Assembly: GCA_937871435.1 (NCBI GenBank)
Contig: CALMQM010000101.1
Coordinates: 1 to 64,000, forward strand
Origin: an uncultured Bacteroidota bacterium
Lineage (GTDB): Bacteria > Bacteroidota > Bacteroidia > AKYH767-A > 2013-40CM-41-45
Direction of reading: 5' to 3'
Length of the DNA stretch: 64,000 nt
The position numbers and the translations under genes were made by a program. The notes under the pieces are model-generated. The model saw only the letters and a list, made by a program, of their open reading frames with translations. It did no database searches and was not told where the DNA came from. Shown here piece by piece: positions 53,735-63,100 of the stretch (position 1 is its first letter; the number at the start of each line of letters is the position of its first letter).

Positions 53735-54760
53735 TCAACTCTGTGCTGATCTGCGTGAATGAAAAAGCAGAAACAGCGTCGAACTGAATAAAAAGAATGC
53801 GCCAATCTGATGCAGAGATGCAAGTACTATTTGTACTTGTGATAAAAGGGTAAATACACCCAACAGAAACTGCAGTACCACTGCCGCCAACAGAAAATGC
53901 AAACCTTTTCTTTGCACTGAAGTTAATTCCATTTTTCTCATTTTGTTCCAGATGATAAATACAAGGAGAAGAATGAGAATGGCAAAAGTTCTGTGGATGA
54001 ATTGAACCAACACCTGATTACTTGTCAGGTTTTCCAAAATGGAAGTATTGTTTATAATACCGGAAGGAATCCATTGTCCGTCCATTAATGGCCATGTGTT
54101 GTACATAAGTCCGGCATGCATTCCGGCGACAAATGCTCCATATACAATTTGTATCATGAGCAGAACAAACAGAGCTGTGAGTCTTCCTGAATCTTTCGTT
54201 TTTCCTGTTGAAGATTTATCATACACCAATTGCAATCCGTACCAGAAAGTAAATCCGAATGTGATTAATGCAGCCATGAGATGAATGGCAAGACGAATGT
54301 GGCTCACACTTGTCCGTTCTGTGAGTCCGCTTTTCACCATAAACCATCCGAGAAATCCCTGCAGGCCTCCGAGGGCGAATAAAAAGAGAGCTTTGCGAAT
54401 AGTAGCTTTATCCAGTTGTTTTGTGAAAAGAAACCAGCAGAATGGAAGAATGAATACGATGCCGATAAGTCTTCCGATAAGACGGTGAATATACTCCCAC
54501 ATAAAAATGGATTTAAAATCTGAGAGTGTAAAATGCGCATTGACTTTTTGGAATTGTGGAATTTGCTGGTACTTATCAAAAGCTTCCTGCCACTGTACAT
54601 CATTCAATGGCGGAATGGCTCCCATAAAAACATTCCACTCAGTAATAGATAATCCGGAACCGGTGAGTCGGGTGATTCCTCCTATGACAACCATGGCAAA
54701 AATGAGGAAACATCCACTGAACAACCAAAGAGCTACACGACGCTTTGAATCTTCCTTCAT
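53735..54760 (-). CDS. ctaA: Heme A synthase, COX15/CtaA family
   Basis: CtaA/COX15 oxidises the C8 methyl of heme O to a formyl group, producing heme A for cytochrome c oxidase. The 341-residue protein has about eight transmembrane segments with the paired heme-binding histidines. These are visible in EYIHRLIGR (about residue 91), SHIRLAIHLMAA (about 157), QFIHRTFA (about 260) and ASLHQIGAF (about 320). The N-terminal GGITRLTGSGLSITEWN motif is typical of the COX15 type. A respiratory heme-copper oxidase must therefore exist elsewhere. It is upstream of no obvious partner gene here. Confidence 0.94.
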   Translation of the reverse strand: MKEDSKRRVALWLFSGCFLIFAMVVIGGITRLTGSGLSITEWNVFMGAIPPLNDVQWQEAFDKYQQIPQFQKVNAHFTLSDFKSIFMWEYIHRLIGRLIGIVFILPFCWFLFTKQLDKATIRKALFLFALGGLQGFLGWFMVKSGLTERTSVSHIRLAIHLMAALITFGFTFWYGLQLVYDKSSTGKTKDSGRLTALFVLLMIQIVYGAFVAGMHAGLMYNTWPLMDGQWIPSGIINNTSILENLTSNQVLVQFIHRTFAILILLLVFIIWNKMRKMELTSVQRKGLHFLLAAVVLQFLLGVFTLLSQVQIVLASLHQIGAFFLFSSTLFLLFHSRRSAQS

Positions 54761-54799
54761 ACAAAATGGAAAATTAAACCCTGAAATAATACGAGCCTG

Positions 54800-56287
54800 T
54801 TAATCGTATTTCGGTTTGATGAACCAACGATCATTCAGTGTAAATCCAAGAGTGAAACGAATGTATTTTTCACGAATGAGTTGATTGTCTGTAGTACCGC
54901 GACTTCCTGCTTCAACCGCAAGCTGAATAGTGGATGCAACACGTCGAATCGGGAAACCGAAACCGAGTGATGCTCCCATCTCGTTGAGCTGGGTTTGATT
55001 CAGATTCAGGAATGTCTGAGAATAGTGAAAACCGAGACGGTATTGAATTGTTTTGAGATACGATTTTAGTGCTCTGTCGTTTGGAGTAAACTGTGCTCCG
55101 GCACCAAGTCTCCAACTGTCAGACAAAGAATCATTTTGTCCGAAGGAAGAATATTCTTTCCAGTTTTGCAGATTGAAATCGGCTCCCATGATCCATTTTG
55201 ATCCCTTTCTGGCAGCCAAACCAAAACCCATACTGAGAGGCAACTTCAACGTTCCTTTTTCACTCCTTGTATCCACAATTGTATCACGGATCAAAATACT
55301 GTTATCAATGCCGTATTTGAAGTTGTAGATCAGAGTGGAATTCCTTGCGTTCAAACCTGCAGAAGGAGCCAGACTAAAACCTGTTGTAATACTCCAGTCG
55401 CCTTTGACATGACGATTCACAACTGAAGAGCGATTTTCTTTTGCTTGTTTGATTGAATTTTCAAATCTCACTATATTCTCCTGAATGCCTGCTGAAGACA
55501 AACTATCTTTAGATGATTTGATCAGTTTATTGAGGTGTTTGATTGAATCTTTGGCGAGAGAAATCTCTCTTTCAAACATCAGTATAGAATCACTTGGCGA
55601 TACTTTTAAGCTATCGAAAGAGTATTGAAGTCCGAAATTAAAATGAAACCAACCAACAGCAGTTGAATTGGAAACATTCGTGTTGTAGAAAGACTTATCA
55701 ATAAATTCAACAGTACGATCCTGATTCAGAACTCCGAACATGTATGAAGCAGTAACACCAGCAGAAAGGTTTTTCGCCACACGAATTCCATTCGAGAAAA
55801 AAAACTGGTTCAACCCACCGGAGCCTTTGTAGGTGTGTAACTCTTCAATATTGAGAACATTCGTACGAAGGTCCAGGATAGAATAACCTACATTACTATA
55901 AGGCAAAAGCCCAAAGCCCATTCCCCACTTTTTTAGTTTCACAGGAAAACCGAAAGCAAAATAGCCGAGAGAAGAAGTATGATTCTGTTGTTTGATCTTT
56001 GATGTCTCCAATTCATTCAACGCGAAATTTACTCCGAGCTCATAGGTTGTAAGTGAGATGGAAGAAAAGGAAGCCGGATTACCCAAATTCAGATAATAAG
56101 GATGATCCATTGCCTGAGAGATTCCTCCCATGGCGGTGTTTCTGGAGAAACCGTTGAATTGAATATCACCAATTCCAAAACGTGAATATGGAGAACTGGA
56201 TGCATTTTGTGCAAACACAGTCCGGGACTGAAGCAGGTAGCACCCAACAAACAGTAAAAGAATCAGCAACCTACTCCTTTGAATCAT
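54800..56287 (-). CDS. Outer-membrane beta-barrel protein, FadL/OmpP1-like
   Basis: The 495-residue protein has a signal peptide (MIQRSRLLILLLFVGCYLLQSRTVFAQ) and begins its mature part NASSSPYSRFGIGDIQF. That pattern (SPYSRFGxGD, then NTAMGGISQAM) occurs widely in Bacteroidota outer-membrane proteins related to the FadL transport family. Long predicted beta strands alternate with polar turns to the C-terminus. A central helical insert (about residues 215-285, FEREISLAKDSIKHLNKLI onward) looks like coiled coil. Its start overlaps the 3' end of coaX by 17 bp on the same strand. The substrate is unknown. Confidence 0.72.
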   Translation of the reverse strand: MIQRSRLLILLLFVGCYLLQSRTVFAQNASSSPYSRFGIGDIQFNGFSRNTAMGGISQAMDHPYYLNLGNPASFSSISLTTYELGVNFALNELETSKIKQQNHTSSLGYFAFGFPVKLKKWGMGFGLLPYSNVGYSILDLRTNVLNIEELHTYKGSGGLNQFFFSNGIRVAKNLSAGVTASYMFGVLNQDRTVEFIDKSFYNTNVSNSTAVGWFHFNFGLQYSFDSLKVSPSDSILMFEREISLAKDSIKHLNKLIKSSKDSLSSAGIQENIVRFENSIKQAKENRSSVVNRHVKGDWSITTGFSLAPSAGLNARNSTLIYNFKYGIDNSILIRDTIVDTRSEKGTLKLPLSMGFGLAARKGSKWIMGADFNLQNWKEYSSFGQNDSLSDSWRLGAGAQFTPNDRALKSYLKTIQYRLGFHYSQTFLNLNQTQLNEMGASLGFGFPIRRVASTIQLAVEAGSRGTTDNQLIREKYIRFTLGFTLNDRWFIKPKYD

Positions 56288-56996
56288 GGAATTTCAATAT
56301 TTCTTTCAGCCCGATATTGACTAAATCCGGGGCGGCAAAGATGGGTAAATTTAGCTTTCTGACAAAACGGGAAGAATCGCCACCGGTCATGATAAGTTTT
56401 AGATTTTTCGCTTTTTTTCGGTAGAGTGAAATGAAACCGGAGATTTCATTTTGCATCCCCAACTCCACACCGGAAAGAATAGATTCTCGGGTATTTTTAC
56501 CTGTTAAAAAAGGAACTCTGCCAGGTTCAACCAGCGGTAATTTTCCGGTGAAGGTATGCAGCGCCTGATAGCGCATGTGAAGTCCGGGTGAAATAGAACC
56601 TCCTATGTATTCATTCTTTGAATTGACGAAATCATACTTAATGCAAGTACCGGCATCAATGATCAATACATTTTTCCCAGGATAGATTGACGCTGCAGCT
56701 ACCGCTCCCGCCAGTCGGTCATTTCCAAGTGTTTCAGGACTTCTGTACTTATTTTTAATTGGCAATGACGCGCTGTTGAACTGAATCAATTTGAGCGAGG
56801 AGTTCAGTTGGTGAATGATCTCCCTTGAATTTTTAACTACTGTTGCAATAATTGCTGTGGATGGTTGATATTCCCGCTGCACTTTTTTCAATTGAGTGAC
56901 AGTCAGTTCTTTAAATACTCTTTTATAGACAATTCGATCGTTTTTAAAAAGCACCAGTTTAGCGGATGAATTGCCGATATCGAGTGTGAGGTACAT
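56271..56996 (-). CDS. coaX: Type III pantothenate kinase
   Basis: CoaX phosphorylates pantothenate in CoA synthesis and is not inhibited by CoA, unlike CoaA. The 241-residue protein begins MYLTLDIGNSSAKLVLF (phosphate-binding loop, residues 1-17). It shows GNDRLAGAVAA near residue 90, IIDAGTCIKYD near 110, and a GGSISPGLHMRYQALHTFT segment typical of the family, with MTGGDSS near the end. The ATG at 56996 is used because extending the frame upstream gives only a TTG at 57050. The FadL-like gene follows with overlap, so the pair is co-transcribed. Confidence 0.95.
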   Translation of the reverse strand: MYLTLDIGNSSAKLVLFKNDRIVYKRVFKELTVTQLKKVQREYQPSTAIIATVVKNSREIIHQLNSSLKLIQFNSASLPIKNKYRSPETLGNDRLAGAVAAASIYPGKNVLIIDAGTCIKYDFVNSKNEYIGGSISPGLHMRYQALHTFTGKLPLVEPGRVPFLTGKNTRESILSGVELGMQNEISGFISLYRKKAKNLKLIMTGGDSSRFVRKLNLPIFAAPDLVNIGLKEILKFHDSKE

Positions 56997-57072
56997 GAAA
57001 ATTGATTTATCCTGCAAGGTAAAATTTTGAATGAATTGATTGAATCGCAATTTGGAGGAAATAATAATTTAT

Positions 57073-57102
57073 TTTGGAGGAGTGTTTTTTTTTCTACTTT
57101 TG
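57073..57102 (+). promoter_or_regulatory. tRNA-Phe promoter
   Basis: A -33 TTTG (57073-57076) and TACTTTTG (57095-57102) are spaced 18 bp apart. The tRNA 5' end is at 57127, leaving a short leader. Confidence 0.7.
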
Positions 57103-57126
57103 CGCACGCTTCACAGCGCCTTTGCC

Positions 57127-57202
57127 GGTGATGTAGCTCAGTTGGTAGAGCAAAGGACTGAAAATCCTTGTGTCAGTGGTTCGATTCCACTCATCACCAC
57201 CA
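57127..57202 (+). tRNA. tRNA-Phe (anticodon GAA)
   Basis: The 76-nt sequence folds as a standard cloverleaf. The acceptor is GGTGATG/CATCACC, the D-stem GCTC/GAGC, and the anticodon stem AAGGA/TCCTT with loop CTGAAAA (anticodon GAA). The T-stem is AGTGG/CCACT with TTCGATT. The discriminator A is followed by an encoded CCA. The response-regulator ATG comes only 28 bp after the CCA, with no separate promoter box in between. Confidence 0.97.
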
Positions 57203-57230
57203 CTCAAATCAACGTGTTCAAAACGTACAT

Positions 57231-57641
57231 ATGAAAAGCTCTGAACAACCCTATAAATTTGAACGGGTACTGTTGATAGACGATAACGACATTGACAATT
57301 TCATCAATGAGCGTATGATTACCACGAACCAATTTTCCAAACTTGTGGTGGTTAAAAATTCGGCTGAGTCAGCACTTCAATTTTTGAAAGAAAACACAGG
57401 CAATTCTGCCATCCTGCCACAGGTTATTTTCCTTGACCTGAACATGCCGGTGATGGACGGATTTGGTTTTCTCTCCGAATATGAAAAACTGGATGAATCC
57501 ATCCGCAAATTCTGCAAAGTGATCGTCCTTTCTTCTTCTATTAGTCCGGAAGACATTAACAGAGCAAGTACAAATCCGCATGTTGTTAAATATGTGAACA
57601 AGCCTCTCAACGAAAAATACCTGGACGCGATTAATTTTTAA
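57231..57641 (+). CDS. Single-domain response regulator (REC)
   Basis: The 136-residue protein is a CheY-like receiver domain with no output domain. Phospho-acceptor features are VLLIDDND near residue 13, the Asp69 in VIFLDLNMPVMDG, VIVLSSS near 103, and the conserved Lys in VVKYVNKPL near 125. Such proteins act as phosphorelay or signalling intermediates. No histidine kinase lies nearby. The ATG at 57231 is 28 bp after tRNA-Phe and the gene ends in a strong terminator, suggesting it is produced from the tRNA transcript. Confidence 0.92.
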   Translation: MKSSEQPYKFERVLLIDDNDIDNFINERMITTNQFSKLVVVKNSAESALQFLKENTGNSAILPQVIFLDLNMPVMDGFGFLSEYEKLDESIRKFCKVIVLSSSISPEDINRASTNPHVVKYVNKPLNEKYLDAINF

Positions 57642-57657
57642 TCCTAAGAAATTGATA

Positions 57658-57690
57658 AAAAAAACCTGTCGCTTCCGACAGGTTTTTTTT
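57658..57690 (+). terminator. Terminator after the response regulator
   Basis: CCTGTCG/CGACAGG (57665-57671 and 57676-57682) with a 4-nt loop is flanked by an A-run and followed by eight T residues. Confidence 0.92.
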
Positions 57691-57728
57691 GTGCCAATAT
57701 ATTCTCGAATCAGGATCAATTTATATTC

Positions 57729-57770
57729 AAAAAAAATGCCGGACAATCTTTTGTCCGGCATTGATTTTTT
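57729..57770. terminator. Bidirectional terminator for the leftward helical-protein gene
   Basis: A 12-bp stem AATGCCGGACAA/TTGTCCGGCATT (57735-57746 and 57751-57762) has a 4-nt loop. On the minus strand it is followed by eight T residues, and on the plus strand a shorter T-run lies a few bases further. Confidence 0.88.
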
Positions 57771-57784
57771 ATCTTCAGGAAAAA

Positions 57785-59242
57785 CTATTCTTTGATTGGG
57801 TTCGCCATGCGGCGAATGAGTGCTTCATCCAGTTTCACATACCAAAGCATGCGTTTGTTGCCAACATTGGCCTGACAGAAATTATCATAGATTTCCGTGA
57901 GCTTTTTGACTTTCTTTCTGAACTCTTCAGGTTTGATTGCTGTCTTCAACATTTTGATAAAGATCAGAGCAGGTTCGTACAACTTTTCGTCGTCCGTGAT
58001 TTGTCTTTTCACACTTTGTAAAAGCTGACTACACAATCCGTCTTCGCCCATGAAGCAATACTGTAAAGCCTGGAAGAGTTTGTATTCAACATCCGTGAAC
58101 AAATATTTTTTCAGACTCAGTTCGTTACGCAAACTGTTCATTGTACGTGCAGCGGAAGAATAATCACCTTCGTAAAATTTGCACACTGCAAGAAAGCGAC
58201 GGAAGGACACATAAGGATAAGGCTCATTCGGGTCCACATCAAAATTCGGTTCTAGTTCCGCATTCAGGTCATTCAGATCCGAGATGTTTCCCGACTCCAT
58301 GAATCGTTCGATTTTCGATTGCAGGAATTGAGTGACATAGAAACTGAACATCGGACGGAAAGCGACTTCCGGAACATCTTTATTAATGATTTTGTAGTAA
58401 TGATCCGCACGTACTGAATTACCTGTTTTCTGATAATATTCAAAGTACAGGTAATCGACCATAAATTTGATGCTTTGATAAAAAGTATCCAGCTCAAATT
58501 TTTCAAAATTCTTTTTAATCTGTTGAAGGATTCCATCCACTTCAAGTTCCAGGGACTTCAGATTTTCGGAACGTGATGTAAAGAGACAGAGATAATAGAT
58601 ACGAACGATATTGTAAAGAATGAACAAGCGATGTCCGTGATAGAGTTCTGAAATATTTGTCAGTTCACGCAAATTCGCCTGTACCGCTTCCAGATCTCTT
58701 TCATCGCGCGTCAACTGATAGTTTCCGGCACGTTTTACGAAGTCATAGAAAAGATCTTCCGCTTTCACTACCGCAAGTGAATAAGCGACATGGCGATTGT
58801 ATTCTTTTTCGTAATAATCGAAATCACCGTTATACATACTCAAACGGGCGAGTACCTTATATACAACGATCAGTTCATTCGATAAATCATATTCGATCAG
58901 TTGCTTTTCAAGATTTTTGAGCGCACGGATTGCTACTTCACGGTCGTTGCTGAACAACATCGCCGGCACCATGGCTACTTTATCTTTCAGCGCACTGATA
59001 GGATTTTTTACATTCTTGGAAAGATATTGCGCGATTCTTTCGTTGAGCCTGGACTTTAGTGTATAGTACGTGCTCGGATTCACGCCAAGCAAATCCATCA
59101 TCTGGCTTTCGTCATAATTTTCTTTGCGCGCCGCTTCCAGCACCAGATAAGGTTTGTTGTTTTTTCTACCTGCAACAGCTGAAAGCAGTTCCTGGTATTC
59201 ACCTTCATTAAGCTTTTTGATCGTCTTGTTAAGTGTATCCAT
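57785..59242 (-). CDS. Unknown all-helical protein with an N-terminal HTH-like segment
   Basis: The protein, 485 residues from the ATG at 59242 (MDTLNKTIKKLNEGEYQ), has no signal peptide or membrane segment. Residues about 30-70 contain a helix-turn-helix-like stretch: EARKENYDESQMMDLL, then GVNPSTYYTLKSRLNERIAQYL. The remainder is almost entirely helical with TPR-like pairs (ALKNLEKQLIEYDLS, YNGDFDYYEKEYNRHVA, FYEGDYSSAARTMNSL), suggesting an alpha-solenoid of unknown partner. I recognise it only as a conserved type in Bacteroidota. It is transcribed alone between two strong terminators and a 303-bp upstream gap. Confidence 0.75.
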   Translation of the reverse strand: MDTLNKTIKKLNEGEYQELLSAVAGRKNNKPYLVLEAARKENYDESQMMDLLGVNPSTYYTLKSRLNERIAQYLSKNVKNPISALKDKVAMVPAMLFSNDREVAIRALKNLEKQLIEYDLSNELIVVYKVLARLSMYNGDFDYYEKEYNRHVAYSLAVVKAEDLFYDFVKRAGNYQLTRDERDLEAVQANLRELTNISELYHGHRLFILYNIVRIYYLCLFTSRSENLKSLELEVDGILQQIKKNFEKFELDTFYQSIKFMVDYLYFEYYQKTGNSVRADHYYKIINKDVPEVAFRPMFSFYVTQFLQSKIERFMESGNISDLNDLNAELEPNFDVDPNEPYPYVSFRRFLAVCKFYEGDYSSAARTMNSLRNELSLKKYLFTDVEYKLFQALQYCFMGEDGLCSQLLQSVKRQITDDEKLYEPALIFIKMLKTAIKPEEFRKKVKKLTEIYDNFCQANVGNKRMLWYVKLDEALIRRMANPIKE

Positions 59243-59545
59243 AGTATCCCGTAAGAATGTTATGTATGATTTTCTTAGGAGTCTAACGAGCATTCATTTT
59301 TTTTGGATACAGTGAAAGCCATTTTTCGCACAAAAGAGATGGCTCTGATATTTCATTCACAGAAAATGGATATTCAGGCAGAAAAAGTCCTTTTTAAGCT
59401 GAATTGAACTTTTTCCTAATCATTCGCCGGCATTTTTTAACACAAAAAGGCAAAAACCTTACAGATGTAAGAAGCCGGGATTATTGCCTTAACCGCAAAG
59501 TGCCCTACAAGTATATATTGTTCAAAGAATAAAACCCTTTCAAAA
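59243..59545. other. Divergent intergenic region (303 bp)
   Basis: The region separates the leftward helical-protein gene from the rightward secreted-protein gene. It is AT-rich and contains a small hairpin (CTTAC/GTAAG, about 59459-59472). I see no full promoter match, RNA gene or ORF. Confidence 0.45.
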
Positions 59546-60076
59546 ATGAAAACTTCTATCTCAAAAACAATTAGTGGAATTCAGACTACCGATGCAATGC
59601 GGTCAATCAAGGAGAAGGCTACATCAAACCGGTTCTTTGTTTATGCATTAGAACTGGTACTCCTTTATGTATTGGTATTTGCAGCGGTAAGTGCATTTGC
59701 ACAAGAACCTGCAAAAGCCGGTAAAGAAACCGGAAAACTTGAGTTTGTTAAAGAAACAATGGTTTTCAATTCCGGTAAGGTTTACATCAATTGGGTAGTA
59801 AAATCGAATTCTGATGATTGCATTTATGTAATCGAAAGATCCGTTGACGGTACAGAATACGAACCGGTAGGCCTTAAAGAAGGTATTGGATCACCACTTG
59901 AGCTCTTATATAGCTGGGTTGACACTAAACCTGTAAGCGGAACTGCTCAATACAGAATCAAACAAATCAATAATGAAGGTAACCTCGTTGCTCAGGCAGA
60001 ACCAAAAACTGTTGTGACACCGGAAGGCAGTCCTCTATTTATTGACAAGAGTAACCGGATGGTTCAGGTAAAATAA
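59546..60076 (+). CDS. Small secreted or anchored protein with a fibronectin-like domain
   Basis: The 176-residue protein has an N-terminal hydrophobic segment at about residues 29-52 (FFVYALELVLLYVLVFAAVSAFAQ), either a late signal peptide or an anchor. The body (about 60-160) resembles the beta-sandwich that often precedes Por tails in Bacteroidota: KVYINWVVKSNSDDCIYVIERSVDGTEY, then SGTAQYRIKQINNEG. No Por tail is present; the protein stops about 20 residues after the domain. It lies 71 bp before the giant PKD gene on the same strand, so a functional or operon link is plausible. Confidence 0.7.
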   Translation: MKTSISKTISGIQTTDAMRSIKEKATSNRFFVYALELVLLYVLVFAAVSAFAQEPAKAGKETGKLEFVKETMVFNSGKVYINWVVKSNSDDCIYVIERSVDGTEYEPVGLKEGIGSPLELLYSWVDTKPVSGTAQYRIKQINNEGNLVAQAEPKTVVTPEGSPLFIDKSNRMVQVK

Positions 60077-60147
60077 ACCTGAACCTCCGGTCTGCGCATT
60101 ACGGAGCGTGGACCTTAAACGGGACGTTGATCAATCTTTTTTCAATC

Positions 60148-63100
60148 ATGGGAACCATTACGCTGATAAAACGAATAAAAGCACCGAACCTGACAAGAGT
60201 TCTGGCATTCGCCCTTATACTATTAGGCGCGTCAGTCTCCGCGGCTCCGGTTGCTTCATTCACAGCAGACCAGACCACAGGATGTACACCTCTTAGTGTA
60301 CAATTCACCAGCACCTCCACCGGAGCTGTTTCATATTATTGGGATCTGGGAAATGGAAACACTTCTACCCTTCCCAACCCAACGAACCTTTACACAACTC
60401 CGGGCACTTATACTATTTCTTTAATAGCCTATGATGCAGGCGGAAATTCCGACACTGCTACTTATACCAATTACATCACTGTAATCGGGAAGCCCACAGC
60501 TCATTTCTCGAGCGCTTCACAAGCTTCCTGTCTTGACAACAACTCTTTTACTTTCACCAACGCTTCAACAGGAGCTGTTACTTACCTGTGGGATTTTGGT
60601 GATGGTACCACATCAACACAAACCAACCCGACGCATGTTTATACTTTGTCCGGTAGTTTTACAGTAACGCTTATCGCGACAAATTCATTCGGTTGTCAGG
60701 ATGTAAGAATCAGAAATCAATACATTACCATTTATCCGAAACCGGATGCAAGTATTACCGCGAATACAACAGCCAGTTGTGATCCGAGTACTGCATTTCA
60801 ATTCAGCAATTCGGGAAGCAATATCACTTCGTGGAACTGGACTTTTGGAGATGGAGGTACTTCCACATCACAAAACCCTTCACACACTTATTCATCTGCA
60901 GGACAATATCAGGTATCATTGATGGTGACCAATTCATTTGGTTGTCGGGATACTGCAGACAGTCCGACACAGATTAATGTGGGAGTTTCAAACTGGGCAG
61001 ATTTTTCAGTGGACGAAGACAGCGGTTGTGCTCCGGTGATTGTCAACTTCAGAAATCTTAATGCCAACACTACATCGAATTTTTGGGATTTCGGTGATGG
61101 TACTACTTCTACTTCTCTTTCACCTCCCCATACATATACGAATGCCGGTGTATACACTGTAACACTTATAGTGAGCACTACTTCCGGATGTACGGACACA
61201 GTAAGAAAGCCAAACCTCATTGTTGCCGGAATAAAACCGACAGCAAGTTTTATTTATACCAATAGTGTCGGTTGTGGACCATTGACGGTTCAGTTTACCA
61301 ACACATCACAGAATTTTGTCGGTTGCCAGTGGTTTTTTGGAGATGGAACAAATTCACTTTCTATCAATCCATCCCATACGTATACCAACAGCGGAACATT
61401 TGATGTAACACTCAAATGCTGGAGTGCTACCGGATGTATCAAAAGCATTGTCTACAGAAATATTATCAAAGTAACCTCTACCGAAGCACTCTTCACAGCT
61501 ACTCCGCGAATTGGTTGTCCGCCACTGGATGTTACCTTCTCGGCATTTTCTCCGGGCAGTGGCCTGACTTATCACTGGGATTTCGGTGATGGCGGAACTT
61601 CTACTTTACAAAATCCATTGCATACTTATAATAGCTCGGGAAATTTTGATGTCACACTGGTTGTGACAGATTCTCTGGGCTGTTCTGATACATTACGGAA
61701 GGTTTCCTATATCCGTACAGTGAATCCTTCAGCTAACTACGTTCCTCCTCCCACTATGGTAGGATGTGCGCCGCTTACTACACAATTTACTGATGCTACC
61801 ATCGGCGCCATTTCCTGGCTCTGGAATTTCGGGGACGGAACTACTTCAACTTCTCAAAATCCAGTGCATACTTATTCGGTTCCCGGATTTTACACAGTCT
61901 CCCTGACTACAACTTCAGCAGGGGGTGGATGTGTACAAACAATTAATACGTTCGGGACATTCGATGTACGTGGCGGGTATGCAGGATTTACACATACTGA
62001 AACAATTTGTCCTCCTTACGAGGCAACTTTTACAGATACCTCTTTGAATGCAGTATCATGGTTATGGGATTTCGGTGATGGAACAACATCGACTGATCAG
62101 AACCCGAGCCATGTTTTCGCTGTTCCGGGATATCATAGTGTATCGTTGTCGATAACTACAGCTGATGGTTGTACTTATTCTACCATGCAAAGTAACAGTG
62201 TTTACTTTGTTCCGTTTGGTGCACACTTCTATGGAGTTCCTCAAGGATTAACTTTCCCTATGCCAGTGCAGTTTTATGCAAACTCTGTAGGAGCTACTTC
62301 ATGGTTGTGGGATTTTGGTGACAGCACAACTTCTTCACTGGAAAATCCATTTCATATTTATCAAACAAACGGTAATTATAATGTGACACTGACTATTTCA
62401 AACGGACTGTGTACATTATTCTATGATCCGCCTCCGTTTAATTTTGGTACTCCGGATACAACACCTGTGAATACAGGAAATCCGGGTGTTCCGGAAGTTC
62501 AACAAGGATGTGCGCCGCTCACCGTGAATTTCACGAATGTAATTCCGGGTTCAGTTGTCTGGCATTGGGATTTTGGTGATGGCGATACCTCATCGTTACA
62601 ATTCCCAAATCATACCTATGAAAATGCAGGTATCTATACTGTCAGTCTGACAACTACAGATACACTCGGAATTGTGCAGATCTATCAAATGGACAGCATA
62701 GTTCGGGTGGCCGGACCGCGAGCCGGCTTCATTGTGAGTCAGTCGGCGAGCTGTACATCGACACAAGTATCATTCATTGATACATCACAGAATGCGACTT
62801 CATGGGAATGGGATTTCGGAGACGGAAATACATCCACTTTGTCAAGCCCATCACATGTGTACAGCAGCGGAATGCCGAATTATATCATTACCCAGACTGT
62901 AAGTGATACAATGGGTTGTACAAGTGCAATATCAACCAGTATCTATTCCAATTTTGTAAGTCCGCTGCTTGCCAGTGAAACAGAAATTTGCGGTCTGGAT
63001 ACCGTAGATTTTTATACGAGTCTGCAAAATTACGCTTCCTATCTCTGGGATTTTGGTGACAGCACGACATCGACGCAGGTTTCTCCGAAACATGTGTATG

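Noticed and set aside
57168-57230. Response regulator frame extended into tRNA-Phe
   Set aside because: The extension is encoded by the tRNA 3' half; the ATG at 57231 gives the normal receiver-domain start.
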